From Bacteroidota bacterium (GTDB taxonomy: Bacteria; Bacteroidota; Bacteroidia; Chitinophagales; Saprospiraceae): a DNA stretch of 64,000 nt. Each line of letters opens with the position of its first letter. Positions within the stretch are counted from its first letter, which is position 1. Below, piece after piece: positions 8,654 to 19,400 of this stretch. The notes below the pieces were generated by a model. That model searched no databases, was not told where the DNA came from, and was given only the letters and a program-made list of their open reading frames with translations. The stretch is taken from the NCBI GenBank assembly GCA_018222965.1, contig JAAEZH010000003.1:148478-212477 (forward strand), given 5' to 3'. The translations under genes and the position numbers were made by a program.

Positions 8654-10480
8654 CTAAAATGCCTGAAGTTCGACCATTTTTTGATAATCGCCCTCTTTGG
8701 CCAGCAACTCCTGATGGGTGCCTCTTTCGAGAATCTGCCCTTCTTTTAAAAGAATGATCTCGTCAGCATGTTGGATAGTGGAAAGCCGGTGTGCAATGAC
8801 CAGCGAGGTGCGGTTTGCCATGAGCTTTTCCAGTGCTTGTTGTACCAACATTTCAGATTCAGAATCCAGTGCCGATGTAGCTTCATCAAGAATGAGGATA
8901 GGCGGATTTTTCAACACGGCCCGGGCAATGGTCAGGCGCTGGCGTTGTCCGCCACTAAGGCGGGACCCCCGGTCTCCAATGTTGGTGTCATAACCACTGG
9001 CCATTTCCCCGATAAAATCATGGGCATTGGCCACCTTAGCCGCTTCGATCATTTCTTCTTCACTGGCATCCGGCTTCCCGAGCAGCAGGTTATTTCTTAC
9101 CGTATCATTGAAGAGGATTGCTTCTTGAGAAATGTAACCTATAAGTTTCCGAAGGTCTTTGATTTTAATATCCCGAATATCGGTACCATCAATGCTAATC
9201 TTTCCTCCCTGAACATCGTAGAAACGATTTAGCAAATTGGCGATGGTAGATTTCCCACTGCCTGATTGCCCGACGAGTGCAATGGTATTTCCTTTTTCGA
9301 TGGAGAGGTCGAATTGAGATAAGACAGGGGTGCCATCCGGGTAAGTAAAAGCTACCTTTTCCAGCTGGATTCCCTGGGTGAAGTCAGATTTGCTTTGGGC
9401 ATTTGCTTTATCTTCCAGGTGGTTGGTGGTATCCATGACTTCAAAAATCCGCGATGCGGAGGCGTCCCCTCGTTTGATGTCATAAATAGCGGTTGAGATG
9501 GATTTTGCCGGATTGATTATCTGGTAAAACAAGACGATATAGGTTATAAATACCTCTGGTTCCAGGTATCCGTCTTCCAGTATCAATATACTTCCAAACC
9601 AGATGATGGCCATGATAACGATCGTACCGAGCAATTCACTTACCGGAGAGGATAGTTGCCGACGATACAGCATTTGGTTCATGTAGCGGAAGTGGTTCTC
9701 ATTCGATTCCTGAAAGCTGGCGTGCGCGCGATCTTCAGCTACATAAGATTTTAGGATAGCCAATCCGCCGAGGTGTTCATCTACTTTGGATAGGATTCGT
9801 CCCAATTCTGCTTTGGCGCGTTGGGATGGCTTCTTCAGGGTATTTCCGATGGTTGTGATTACGAAGCCGGTTACAGGAATTAGTATGGCAACAAAGAGCG
9901 TAAGTTTGGGGCTGAGGATGACCAGGAGTGTCAGTGTCGATACCACCATCAACGGATCTTGGACCAGCCTTTGTATCGAGCTCAGTACGGCCCATTGAAT
10001 CTCAATAATATCTGTGGTTAAGCGGGCAATAACGTCTCCTTTTTGTTTTTCCGAGAAATAGGAGAGGGGAAGGTGAATCACCTTTCGGTGAATGTCCCTG
10101 CGCAGATCTTTTTCAATGCCGTTTTTGATGTAGACTAAGAATACGGATGCTATATAGCGCGTAAGGTTTTTTAGGAAGAAAAACACCAGGGCGATCATCA
10201 GGATATAGAAAAGGACGCTGCTTGCGCCGGATTCCTGGATCCAAAGTGTAATCTTATAATTGAGTTGGCTTTCCAACCAGGGACGGAGCTCGGAAAGTCC
10301 CTGATATTCCATAGGGTCAATTACTTCCTGTGTATTCTCCAGGATGATCTTGAGAATAGGAATCAAAATCGTTATGGATCCCAGGGAGAAGAAGACCATA
10401 GCAATGTTAAAAAAAACAGAGCTGATCACTTGCCTTTTGTAGGGCAACACATAACGCAATATCCTGAAGTAGTTTTTCAT
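8654..10480 (-). CDS. ABC transporter, fused permease-ATPase (MsbA-like)
   Basis: This half-transporter of 608 residues has six membrane helices in the first 320 residues and a C-terminal nucleotide-binding domain with Walker A GQSGSGKST, signature LSGGQRQR and Walker B ILILDEAT. It resembles the MsbA/BmrA group of lipid and drug exporters. Being the last minus gene after accB/accC, it fits a lipid (lipopolysaccharide core) flippase, but the substrate is not proven. I chose the start MKNYFRI at 10480 because an upstream in-frame extension of seven residues runs into the hairpin region. A strong hairpin separates it from accC. Confidence 0.9.
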   Translation of the reverse strand: MKNYFRILRYVLPYKRQVISSVFFNIAMVFFSLGSITILIPILKIILENTQEVIDPMEYQGLSELRPWLESQLNYKITLWIQESGASSVLFYILMIALVFFFLKNLTRYIASVFLVYIKNGIEKDLRRDIHRKVIHLPLSYFSEKQKGDVIARLTTDIIEIQWAVLSSIQRLVQDPLMVVSTLTLLVILSPKLTLFVAILIPVTGFVITTIGNTLKKPSQRAKAELGRILSKVDEHLGGLAILKSYVAEDRAHASFQESNENHFRYMNQMLYRRQLSSPVSELLGTIVIMAIIWFGSILILEDGYLEPEVFITYIVLFYQIINPAKSISTAIYDIKRGDASASRIFEVMDTTNHLEDKANAQSKSDFTQGIQLEKVAFTYPDGTPVLSQFDLSIEKGNTIALVGQSGSGKSTIANLLNRFYDVQGGKISIDGTDIRDIKIKDLRKLIGYISQEAILFNDTVRNNLLLGKPDASEEEMIEAAKVANAHDFIGEMASGYDTNIGDRGSRLSGGQRQRLTIARAVLKNPPILILDEATSALDSESEMLVQQALEKLMANRTSLVIAHRLSTIQHADEIILLKEGQILERGTHQELLAKEGDYQKMVELQAF

Positions 10481-10501
10481 GCGGCAGTTTTGCATAAACA
10501 A

Positions 10502-10529
10502 ATGGATCGAACAAAGCTGTTCGATCCAT
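10502..10529 (-). terminator. Perfect 12-bp hairpin between accC and the ABC transporter
   Basis: ATGGATCGAACA (10502-10513) and TGTTCGATCCAT (10518-10529) form a 12-bp stem with a 4-nt loop. On the minus strand it lies about 53 nt after the accC stop and is followed by TTGTTTATGC, a weak T-rich tail. It probably acts as a terminator or as an RNA-stability element that lowers expression of the downstream exporter. Confidence 0.55.
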
Positions 10530-10582
10530 CCATTATGGCTAATAAACGTACTGCCAGCCCAAAAAGATGGCAGCAGCGTAAA

Positions 10583-11938
10583 TTATTTATCAGGTTCCGG
10601 TTCTCCCAGGTCGAAGTCATTCAGGAATCCGGTATGGAAATCACCGGAGCGGAATTTTTCGTCCTGCATCAATTTCTTGTGAAACGGAATGGTTGTTTTT
10701 ACGCCTTCGATTATGAATTCATCCAACGCACGTTCCATTTTTGTGATGCACTCTTCGCGGGTTTGGGCCCGGCAGATGAGTTTTGCGATCATGGAGTCGT
10801 AATAGGGTGGAATGAGGTAACCGGCATAAACGTGGGTGTCAACGCGTACACCATGTCCTTTTGAGCTGTGGAAAGAAGTGATCTTTCCCGGGCTCGGACG
10901 AAAGTTATTGTATGGATCTTCAGCATTGATCCGACACTCAATAGCATGCAGCGTCGGGATGTAGTTTTCGCCAGTGATCGGTATACCGGCAGCAATCTTA
11001 ATCTGTTCTTTGATAAGATCGTGGTCAATCACTTCTTCTGTTACGGGATGCTCTACCTGAATACGGGTATTCATTTCCATGAAGTAGAAATTCCGGTATT
11101 TGTCTACCAGGAATTCGACCGTACCAACGCCTTCATAATTGATGGCTTTTCCGGCCAGAATCGAAGCGTCTCCCATTTTTTGCCGCAACTCGTCGGTCAT
11201 GAAAGGGGAGGGGCTTTCTTCCAGCAGTTTTTGGTGGCGTCGTTGAATAGAACATTCGCGTTCGGAGAGGTGACATACGTTGCCATCCTGGTCTCCGGCG
11301 ATTTGGAATTCGATGTGGCGCGGTTCTTCAACGAATTTTTCGATGTAGATTCCGTCGTTTCCGAAGGAAGCTTTGGCTTCTTTTCGGGCACTATCCCATT
11401 GGGTTTCGAATTCTTCATCTTTCCAAACGATCCGCATTCCTTTTCCACCACCACCGGCAGTTGCCTTTATGATAACCGGGTATCCAATATCGGCGGAAAT
11501 TTTTTTACCGTGTTTCACATCTTTTACCAATCCGTCTGACCCGGGAACAACCGGCACGCCGGCTTTGATCATGGTTTCCTTTGCGGTAACCTTATCTCCC
11601 ATTTTACGGATCTGATCCGGTGTAGGACCAATGAATTTGATATCGTATTGCTGACAAACTTCCGCGAAATCGGCATTTTCAGCTAAGAATCCATAGCCCG
11701 GATGAATACCATCTGCATTGGTAATCTCTGCAGCAGCCATAATCTTAGGAATGTTGAGGTAAGATTCGGCGGAAGCCGGAGGACCAATACAAACAGCTTC
11801 ATCGGCAAAACGCACATGAAGGCTGTCTTTGTCGGCTGTAGAATATATAGCAACGGTCCGGATACCCATCTCCCGACAGGTACGGATTATGCGCAGGGCG
11901 ATTTCGCCCCGGTTTGCGATCAGGATTTTCTTGAACAT
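10583..11938 (-). CDS. accC: Acetyl-CoA carboxylase biotin carboxylase subunit
   Basis: The 451-residue ATP-grasp enzyme carboxylates biotin on AccB, using bicarbonate and ATP, in the first committed step of fatty acid synthesis. It has the N-terminal biotin carboxylase fold ([20 protein letters not shown]), the glycine-rich ATP loop GGGGKGM and the catalytic block [14 protein letters not shown]. Length matches E. coli AccC. It follows accB by 62 bp on the minus strand in the efp-accB-accC order common in Bacteroidota. Confidence 0.97.
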   Translation of the reverse strand: MFKKILIANRGEIALRIIRTCREMGIRTVAIYSTADKDSLHVRFADEAVCIGPPASAESYLNIPKIMAAAEITNADGIHPGYGFLAENADFAEVCQQYDIKFIGPTPDQIRKMGDKVTAKETMIKAGVPVVPGSDGLVKDVKHGKKISADIGYPVIIKATAGGGGKGMRIVWKDEEFETQWDSARKEAKASFGNDGIYIEKFVEEPRHIEFQIAGDQDGNVCHLSERECSIQRRHQKLLEESPSPFMTDELRQKMGDASILAGKAINYEGVGTVEFLVDKYRNFYFMEMNTRIQVEHPVTEEVIDHDLIKEQIKIAAGIPITGENYIPTLHAIECRINAEDPYNNFRPSPGKITSFHSSKGHGVRVDTHVYAGYLIPPYYDSMIAKLICRAQTREECITKMERALDEFIIEGVKTTIPFHKKLMQDEKFRSGDFHTGFLNDFDLGEPEPDK

Positions 11939-12000
11939 AGGCAGGGTTTATGCTATTGCACCAGAATGCACCAATTGAAAAATCTTCCTAAAGGGCTGTA

Positions 12001-12537
12001 TTATCCTTTAGGGTCTACCAGGAAAAGTGGCTGGTCGTATTCTACCGGTTGAGCATCCTCAACAAGTACTTTTACGATTTTTCCGCTTACTTCTGATTCG
12101 ATTTCATTAAAAAGCTTCATCGCTTCCACGATACAGACAACAGAACCGTTATCAACGGTGTCACCTACTTTTACGTAAGGGCCTTTCTCCGGAGAGGAAG
12201 AGCGGTAGAAGGTTCCTACCATTGGAGATTTGATCTCCACATAGTTGCTGGATTCCGTTTCTTCATTTGGCTTTTCTGCGCTACCGCCGCCTGTAGCAGC
12301 TGGTGCAGGCTCAGAAGCCGGGGCAGCCGGTTGTGGTGCAGGCGCGTAAGTTGATGGTACCTGAGTAGCAGAGATCGGAATGATCGGCTGCTGTGGTCCC
12401 AACATTTTTGCAGGTTTAACCTTGCTAAATTTTTCTGTTCGGATAGACAGTTCAAACTCTTTATCCTTCATTTTGAATTCGGTCAAATTGGATTTGCCGA
12501 TGAGCTTGATCAGGTCTGATATTTCCTTGTAATTCAT
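12001..12537 (-). CDS. accB: Acetyl-CoA carboxylase biotin carboxyl carrier protein
   Basis: The 178-residue carrier has an N-terminal helical region (MNYKEISDLIKLIGKSN), a flexible Pro/Ala-rich linker at about residues 50-90 and a C-terminal biotinyl domain. The biotin attachment motif is Glu138-Ala-Met-Lys141, with Lys141 as the modified residue. It receives carboxybiotin from AccC and passes it to the carboxyltransferase. It starts 36 bp after the efp stop, so efp, accB and accC are most likely co-transcribed from the promoter in front of efp. Confidence 0.96.
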   Translation of the reverse strand: MNYKEISDLIKLIGKSNLTEFKMKDKEFELSIRTEKFSKVKPAKMLGPQQPIIPISATQVPSTYAPAPQPAAPASEPAPAATGGGSAEKPNEETESSNYVEIKSPMVGTFYRSSSPEKGPYVKVGDTVDNGSVVCIVEAMKLFNEIESEVSGKIVKVLVEDAQPVEYDQPLFLVDPKG

Positions 12538-12573
12538 AGTTGGCGGTTTTGTTGGTTCAAAATCCCGGAGAAA

Positions 12574-13140
12574 TTAATCTTTAACCCTTTGGATGTAGGC
12601 TCTTGTGCGCGTATCGATCTTGATCTTATCATCCGTGTTGACAAAAAGCGGCACCTTGATTTCTGCTCCTGTTTCAATAGTAGCAGGTTTCATAGCATTG
12701 GTAGCCGTGTCTCCTTTTAGGCCTGGCTCTGTGTAAGTTACTTTAACAATCAGATCTGTTGGGAGCTCCATTTGAAGCGGACGTTCCTCTTGTGCGTGGA
12801 AAAGAATCTCTACTTCCATGCCTTCTTTAAGAAGGTCGTGGTTTTCGACGATATTCTCATTCAAACTCACCTGCTCGTAGGTTTCATTATTCATAAAGTG
12901 GAAACCCATATCATCCTTATAAAGGTATTGATATTTCCGGCGCTCAATACGAACAGGGTGGATCTTATGACCTGCCGAAAAAGTATTGTCAACTACCCGT
13001 CCGTGAGACAAACTTTTGAGTTTGGTACGAACAAAAGCAGCCCCTTTACCAGGCTTTACGTGCTGAAATTCAACGACAGTCCAGATGTCATTGTTGAATT
13101 CGATACACAAACCATTGCGAATATCACTGGTATTTGCCAT
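12574..13140 (-). CDS. efp: Elongation factor P
   Basis: The 188-residue, three-domain tRNA mimic relieves ribosome stalling at polyproline stretches. The N-terminal KOW-like domain shows the loop HVKPGKGAAF with Lys32 at the tip, equivalent to E. coli Lys34, so lysine-based modification is possible. The C-terminal block VPLFVNTDDKIKIDTRTRAYIQR is the standard family signature. It heads a likely efp-accB-accC operon, with a clear promoter 36-43 bp upstream. Confidence 0.97.
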   Translation of the reverse strand: MANTSDIRNGLCIEFNNDIWTVVEFQHVKPGKGAAFVRTKLKSLSHGRVVDNTFSAGHKIHPVRIERRKYQYLYKDDMGFHFMNNETYEQVSLNENIVENHDLLKEGMEVEILFHAQEERPLQMELPTDLIVKVTYTEPGLKGDTATNAMKPATIETGAEIKVPLFVNTDDKIKIDTRTRAYIQRVKD

Positions 13141-13175
13141 GTCAGAATTTAATCTTAGGTATAAAAAATGCGGGG

Positions 13176-13203
13176 CAAAGATAAGAAACGTCGACTAAAC
13201 CAA
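13176..13203 (-). promoter_or_regulatory. Predicted promoter of efp-accB-accC
   Basis: On the minus strand TATCTTTG (13183-13176) matches the Bacteroidota -7 element TAnnTTTG, and a TTGG element (TTG at 13203-13201) lies 17 bp further upstream, the usual -33 spacing. This implies a leader of about 30 nt. Confidence 0.75.
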
Positions 13204-13315
13204 CCTGCCCAAAGAACTGGCAATATTTGTAAGTAGTCTGTTGCTGTGCAAAGCTCTGCCCAAAAAAATCTAATTTGAGTACTGTCAGCTGGTCGTTAAG
13301 GGCCTTAATTATGGA

Positions 13316-14302
13316 TCAATAAGCCCATTTTATCCAGATCGCTCCCCAGGTAAATCCACCTCCAAAAGCAGTTAATATGATGTTATCTCCTTTCTTTAGC
13401 TGATCTTCATAATCCCATAAACAGAGCGGTAAGGTACCGGCAGTTGTATTTCCATAGCGGTTAATATTGATCATAACCCGTTCCATCGGGAAATCGGCCA
13501 TACGGGAAACCGTTTCGATGATCCGCATATTGGCCTGGTGAGGCACCAGCCAGGCGATATCATCTTTACTAAGGTCGTTGTTTTCCATGATGGTTTTTAC
13601 CACATCACTCATACCGGAAACGGCGGCCTTAAATACAGGCCGGCCGTTTTGGTAGACAAAATTCTCGCGATTATCAAGCGCTTCGTGTGTAATGGGTTTA
13701 GTGGAGCCGCCGGCTTTGAGGTTTAGGTAGTGACGTCCGGAGCCATCGCTGTGGTGGATGGAATCCATAACACCATGTTCTTCTGAGGGCTCGAGCATTA
13801 CCGCTCCGCAACCGTCTCCGAAGATCACACAGGTCGTGCGGTCTGTATAGTCAATAATAGAAGACATTTTATCGCCTCCCATTACGATCACTTTTTTGTG
13901 AGAGCCGGATTCCACAAATTTCGCACCGGTAGTTAGTGCAAAAAGGAAGCCGGAGCAAGCGGCATTAATATCGTAGCTGAAGGCATTTTTGATCCCAATT
14001 TTGTCGCAAACGATATTTGCAGTATCCGGAAAAGGCATATCGCCTGTAATGGTAGCACCAATAACCATATCGACTTCTTCCGGCCTGGTATTGGTTTTTT
14101 CCAGAAGTCCTTTAACGGCTTCTACCATCATGTCTGATGTTCCAAGACCTTCCCCCTTCAAAATGTGGCGGGTCTCAATGCCGGTCCGGGTCCGGATCCA
14201 TTCATCCGATGTATCCACCATGGTTTCCAACTCCTTGTTGGTCATCACATAGTCTGGAACGTATCCTTGTACACCGGTGATTGCTGCGAATTTCCGACTC
14301 AT
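13316..14302 (-). CDS. fabH: Beta-ketoacyl-ACP synthase III
   Basis: This enzyme starts fatty acid elongation by condensing an acyl-CoA primer with malonyl-ACP. The 328-residue thiolase-fold protein carries the catalytic triad: Cys116 in NAACSGF, His255 in VPHQANMR and Asn285 in NRYGNTTAGT. Length is normal. It lies upstream of efp-accB-accC in the same direction, but a 175-bp gap with a separate efp promoter suggests it has its own transcript. The plsX and rpmF genes that often precede fabH in this phylum are absent here; hutI diverges instead. Confidence 0.96.
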   Translation of the reverse strand: MSRKFAAITGVQGYVPDYVMTNKELETMVDTSDEWIRTRTGIETRHILKGEGLGTSDMMVEAVKGLLEKTNTRPEEVDMVIGATITGDMPFPDTANIVCDKIGIKNAFSYDINAACSGFLFALTTGAKFVESGSHKKVIVMGGDKMSSIIDYTDRTTCVIFGDGCGAVMLEPSEEHGVMDSIHHSDGSGRHYLNLKAGGSTKPITHEALDNRENFVYQNGRPVFKAAVSGMSDVVKTIMENNDLSKDDIAWLVPHQANMRIIETVSRMADFPMERVMININRYGNTTAGTLPLCLWDYEDQLKKGDNIILTAFGGGFTWGAIWIKWAY

Positions 14303-14539
14303 TGGATCTGTAGGTTTTGTTATGCCTTTGAGGCTGAATTTTAGTTTGTTTAGCAGACAAATCTTCTGAGTGGCTTTTGGGGGAGAAGAACAGAAGATCG
14401 CATGTCTGCCTTTGTGGTAAAGTTTTGTCGGTAAGAATGTTTGCGATTCCCGACTTAATTTGAGGACGCAAGGTAGAAAAAATCACCGAGAAGCAACGGC
14501 AGGTTGGATTTTTGTAACTTCCCGCCGGATCAAAAAAAG

Positions 14540-14568
14540 AAGCCGAAAGTAAGTGGAAATTACGGCTT
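14540..14568 (-). terminator. Terminator-like hairpin on the strand antisense to hutI
   Basis: AAGCCG (14540-14545) pairs with CGGCTT (14563-14568), with extra TAA/TTA pairing inside. On the minus strand the stem is followed by CTTTTTTTG, the form of an intrinsic terminator. No minus-strand gene lies upstream of it, so it may insulate fabH from antisense transcription out of hutI. Confidence 0.55.
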
Positions 14569-14589
14569 CATCTCACAAAGCTATTACTT

Positions 14590-15816
14590 ATGTCTACGCT
14601 TCTTATACATTCTCTAAAGGGCCTGGCTATTGGTCATGCCCGTCGAATAAATGGTAAAAGCATGGCAGATCTTCCAATGCTGGAGTCTGGTGCTTTTATA
14701 TTGATTGAAAACGGTCGTATAAAAAAGACAGGTCCGGCATCCGAATGCCCGGAACGAGCTGATCGGGTTATTGACGGGACTGGCCGTTATTTGTTGCCGG
14801 CGTGGGTAGATTCACACACCCATCTGGTATTTGCCGGAAGCCGGGAACGCGAGTTTGTAGACCGCATCCGCGGATTGTCCTACCAGGAAATTGCTGCCCG
14901 GGGAGGCGGAATTTTAAACTCTGCTGCCCGCTTGCGCGGAATGGCTGAAGATGCCTTGTATCAGGATGCCCTCGAACGACTGGAGGAAGTGACTGCTTCA
15001 GGCACGGGGGCGATAGAGATTAAGAGCGGATATGGGCTGAGCACGGAAGCTGAGTTGAAAATACTGCGTGTTATACGCCGGCTAAAGGAAGATAGTCAAA
15101 TCCCGATCCGTGCTACCTTTTTAGGAGCCCATTCGGTGCCAACCGAATACAAAGAGAACAGAGAAGCATATATACGCCTGATTGAAGAAGAGATGCTGCC
15201 CCGGATACAGGCAGAAGGATTGGCCGACTATATGGATGTTTTTTGTGAGAAAGTAGCCTTTAGTGTAGAAGAAACGGAGCGACTCATTGAAGCTGGATAT
15301 AAAGCCGGCTTGAAGCCGAAAATTCATGTGAATCAGTTTTATGCAATGGGGGGTATTCCTATGGCCTGTCGGCGAAAGGCTGTTTCGGTCGATCATTTGG
15401 AAGTGATCAATGAAGCGGATATTGAAGCCCTGCAACAATCAGAAACGATAGCGACCCTGTTGCCCACGGCTCCCTTCTTTTTGAATGATCCCTATCCGGA
15501 AGCCAGGCGGATGTTGGATGCTGATATCCCCGTAGCCCTGGCTACAGACTTTAATCCGGGCTCCACCCCGGGAGGAAGAATGAGCTTTGTGCTTTCGCTG
15601 GCCTGCATCAAGATGCGTATGTTGCCTGCAGAAGCGATCAATGCAGCTACCATTAATGGTGCCGCAGCCCTGGAATGGGATGCAGAACTTGGTAGTCTGC
15701 ACACGGGCAAATGGGCCAATATGATCCTGACTAAAAAGATTCCCAGTATAGACTACATTCCTTATCGATTTGGAAGAGACCAGATTGAAAGGGTGTTTGT
15801 TAAGGGAGAAATGTAA
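14590..15816 (+). CDS. hutI: Imidazolonepropionase
   Basis: This amidohydrolase opens 4-imidazolone-5-propionate to N-formimino-L-glutamate, the third step of histidine degradation. The 408-residue protein has the metal-site pair His76-x-His78 in VDSHTHLVFAG, substrate-loop residues in GSREREF, and the late metal aspartate in ATDFNPGS. Length is typical. No other hut gene is adjacent, so the pathway genes are dispersed in this genome. It is transcribed away from fabH. Confidence 0.95.
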   Translation: MSTLLIHSLKGLAIGHARRINGKSMADLPMLESGAFILIENGRIKKTGPASECPERADRVIDGTGRYLLPAWVDSHTHLVFAGSREREFVDRIRGLSYQEIAARGGGILNSAARLRGMAEDALYQDALERLEEVTASGTGAIEIKSGYGLSTEAELKILRVIRRLKEDSQIPIRATFLGAHSVPTEYKENREAYIRLIEEEMLPRIQAEGLADYMDVFCEKVAFSVEETERLIEAGYKAGLKPKIHVNQFYAMGGIPMACRRKAVSVDHLEVINEADIEALQQSETIATLLPTAPFFLNDPYPEARRMLDADIPVALATDFNPGSTPGGRMSFVLSLACIKMRMLPAEAINAATINGAAALEWDAELGSLHTGKWANMILTKKIPSIDYIPYRFGRDQIERVFVKGEM

Positions 15817-15853
15817 AATTTTTAATTCTTAAGTATTAATTTTCAATTAATAG

Positions 15854-15910
15854 AACGGCACCAACGGCACCAACGGCACCAACGGCACCAACGGCACCAA
15901 CGGCACCAAC
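15854..15910. repeat. Tandem array of six 9-bp units
   Basis: AACGGCACC is repeated six times without error (15854-15907), followed by AAC. The array is preceded by an AT-rich run ending CAATTAATAG. An array with the same unit length, copy number and flank type lies at 58521-58574. Confidence 0.95.
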
Positions 15911-16348
15911 ATTTTACACCTATAACCCCATTCCGCATTCGCGAAAGCGAACAAAAAGGCCTGCAATTGACATTCCGTAAAGAAGGCGATAGTTAAAGCT
16001 GTGTTGTAATCGGTATTTTATGGATAGTTGGGATATTTTTGAGTCCTGAAGGATTCAGCAGGTTAGTTAATGTTGGAAATTCTCTTACCCGGGAATCATA
16101 ATTGGATATAGGATTGCGTTCTTCCGGGGTTGGAATGTTTGAGGAGGCAGCATCTTTTTTACGAGAAGGATCAATATACTCCATGCCGTTTATCCGGTAC
16201 CACCTCTAAACCCTTCAGATTCCGGCAAGTCTTAGCTTTGTGGAGGTTTGTCCTTTCGGGATATAAGACAATATCCGAGGGGGATTCTCCCATAATTTCT
16301 AAGTAATTTGCTGGCAATCAATTTTTTTTGCATAAAGAAAATTGCGGA

Positions 16349-16381
16349 TTGTCGGAATTAGCGCTCAATCATCTATTTTTG
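16349..16381 (+). promoter_or_regulatory. Predicted promoter of the large T9SS gene
   Basis: TATTTTTG (16374-16381) fits TAnnTTTG, and a TTG (16349-16351) stands 22 bp upstream, inside the accepted -33 range. The leader would be about 38 nt. Confidence 0.6.
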
Positions 16382-16424
16382 CGGCGTTCCCGGTAAAGTA
16401 TCCGGATAATTTGATAATAATCAT

Positions 16425-19400
16425 ATGATGATACGATATCTCTTTGCAGCCTTGAGCTTGCTTTTTGTACTGCCGCTTGCCGGCCAGGTACCCATGTCCA
16501 TCCAGTCTACTGGAGATGCCAACCAGGGTTTGATCGCCTGTCCTCCCGGACAGCAGAACTTTGCTGGTACTGTTTCTCTGGGAGCTTTTACCGGACAGAG
16601 TAATGACATTGATTTGGATACTATGTATTTCTGTCTCGGTGACGAGGTGGAAATTCTGCATAATGGCGATGCCAACCTGAGTGGGGATCCGAATCCAACG
16701 ACTGCTCCTGGTATTGGGTATGCTTTTTACAATTGCCTGCCTACCATCGACGGGCCGGATAAAGTAACAGTGGCTACGGACCCTTGTTTGGTGATGAATC
16801 CACCGCCGACAGATTTGTTTTACGTGGCTACAGAAGGTAATCTCAATGGCGATATTACTTTCTTTAATGATGGCAACCTCATTACCATCTTCAATGCCGG
16901 TAACCCGGGATTATTTTGGTGGGCACCGATCACCTTTGATTCCCTGGTGACAACCATTGTTGGGGGGAATACCGTATATCAGGCGCTGTTTGAAAACAAC
17001 GGACCCTGTGTAAACGCAAACGTGGATGCCGCCTTTGCTACTGTATATCTAAATGAGATCAGTGCTTCAAACATTGTTTCGGGCGATGGCCCGGGCGGTT
17101 GTGGTGCTTCTTTCGACATCGCCGGCGGCTTGCCGGAGTTTGATGGAACCGATTATACGATTTCCATCGAATTGGATGGGGATCCGACCGTAACCGGAAC
17201 GGTTACGAATGGTTCAGCCACACATGGAGATAATGTAGAGTTCTCGGTTCCAATGGACGGTTTGTATAATGTCACCGTTGAAGATGGAAAGAGTTGTGGC
17301 GCCAGTTTCCAGGTAAATGTTACCAACTGTGTGGCCCTCACTGTAACCATTCCGACTGTAGCTGCTTTGCCAGGCGACAATGTTTGTCTGGAAGTGACTG
17401 CAGAAGGTTTTGTGGATATTGTTTCTATCCAGTTTACCATCGAATTTGATCCGGCCGTATTGACGCTTACAAACATTCAGGGTTTCAATCCGGGGATGCC
17501 TAGTTTTGATAACGGAAACTTCAATGTTATTGGCAACACCATTATCCTAAGTTATTTTGATCCTGCCTTGAGTGGAATCACCCTGCCCGATGGTTCGGTC
17601 TTGTTTGAACTCTGCTTCGATGTGATCGGAAACCTGGGAGACTTTGGCGAAGTGATCTTTACGGATGGTCCGCCGGCTCCGGAGGTAACAAATGATTCTG
17701 GTGAAATTGGTTTTAATGGAATAAACGGGGGCGTAGTCGCTTCTGATAATATTCTCGCCGTTCAAATCGAAACAGACACCGTAACCTGTTCTGGTGATAT
17801 GGACGGTGGATTTACGGTTACGGCTTCCAATGGAGCTCCTCCATACAATATTACCTGGGAGCCTGTAGGAGGCGGTCCGGTTCAGGGCCCCGGCCAGATT
17901 CTGGTGGAAGGCGGTACGTTTACAGCTACCAACCAGGAGCCAGGCATGTATACGGTAACTGTTACTGATAATGCATCGCCCAACCCGAATGAGTTTATGG
18001 TCGATATTGAGATCGTAGACGGACCTGAGCTAAACGTAATCTTTGATCTTGTCCAGCCTCCCTGTAATGGAAGTACGGGAGATGTAACGGCAATCCTTGT
18101 AATCGATAGTGTTGCCACCCCGAATCCCGGACCAAATTATACCTTTGAATGGGCCGGAGGGCAATCAACAGATACTATTCTGAATGTTCCCTCTGGTTTG
18201 TATACAGTAACTATTACGGATACTCAATTGGGTTGTGAAGGCATTGGAACGACCTTCCTGCCACAGCCTTCTCCTATAAATATTATGGTAACAGATGTTC
18301 AGGATGCGACCTGTTCGGGTGTTGCCGATGGATCTATTTCCTTCTCCGTATCCGGTGGTACACCAGATCCTATGGGGAATTACGAATTTACCTGGTCTAA
18401 TTATCCTCCGGGTGGCACCTCTTCCGGTGTAGCGGGCAACCTTTCTCCGGTTCCGGATGGTACTTATGTACTGGTGGTTACAGACGGAAATGGTTGTCAG
18501 GACAGTCTGGCGATCGATGTGGGAGCTGCCAAAGAACTGGTAATCACAACAGACCTTTTCCAGGAAGTAAGCTGTAACAGTCTTTGTGATGCACAGATCG
18601 ACGTTTCTGCCAGCACAGTTGGCGGCGTATCAAATATTTACAATTTCTCCTGGTCTGGTAATCCGGCACCACCTGCCAGTGTTGATGGTCCAACAACGAG
18701 CTCGCTCAGCAACCTTTGTGCGGGCATGTACACCGTAGAACTGACCGATGACGATGGCTGTATGACGGATACCACCTTTGTTGTCAATGAACCGGATGCA
18801 TTGGCTGTTAGCCTTGTAGATCTTACAGGCGAAAGCTGCTCTGTTGGAGATGATGGTACAGCAACAATAGGTGTAACCGGTGGAGTATATCCTTATGCTT
18901 ATGACTGGGGGCTTCCGGGGCAAACTGACTCCATTGCGATTGATCTTTCAGCCGGAATGTATGAAGTAACCGTGACGGATGCCAATCTGTGTACGGATTC
19001 TTTGGAAGTGACCATAACACAACCGGTTCCTCCTACTATTATCACTTTCGACGATGTAATGTTGGATTGTGCCGATGATATGGATGGCGAACTTACGGTC
19101 GTCGCTCAGCCAGGTGTTGGAGGTGCTCCGATTACAGATTACGACTGGTCTACCGGAAACAACGGCCCTGCCCTGATTACACAATCCGGACTGGGCACAG
19201 GAACTTATTTTGTCACCGTTACCGATGGTGCCGATTGTTTTGTAGTTGATTCAGCGATGGTAACAGCTCCGGCTCCGTTGGTGGTAGATAGTATTCAATT
19301 GTCAGCGCCCAATTGCCCGGGTGAAGGTGGTGGCTCTATATCCGTATTTGTAAGCGGAGGCACCGGACCTTACTTCTTCGACTGGTCTTTAGATCCGTTT

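Larger units (their letters stand above)
15817..16424. other. Intergenic spacer with repeats, no convincing gene
   Basis: About 600 bp separate hutI from the large T9SS gene. It begins with an AT-rich run, then holds the 9-bp tandem array, a TTCGCGAA palindrome at 15938-15945 and, at its right end, a predicted promoter. A 63-codon minus-strand frame (15993-16184) has an ATG, but its predicted protein shows no recognisable domain and I do not call it. Confidence 0.6.

Noticed and set aside
8654-10480. Fused ABC exporter considered as a bacteriocin or T1SS exporter
   Set aside because: No peptidase C39 domain and no adaptor or substrate gene nearby; the context is lipid synthesis.
15854-15910. 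Short tandem array considered as a CRISPR
   Set aside because: Units are 9 bp and directly adjacent, without spacers, and no cas genes are present.
15993-16184. 63-codon minus-strand frame with ATG between hutI and the giant T9SS gene
   Set aside because: No promoter element at the right distance, no recognisable domain, and it lies in a repeat-containing spacer; coding status unsupported.
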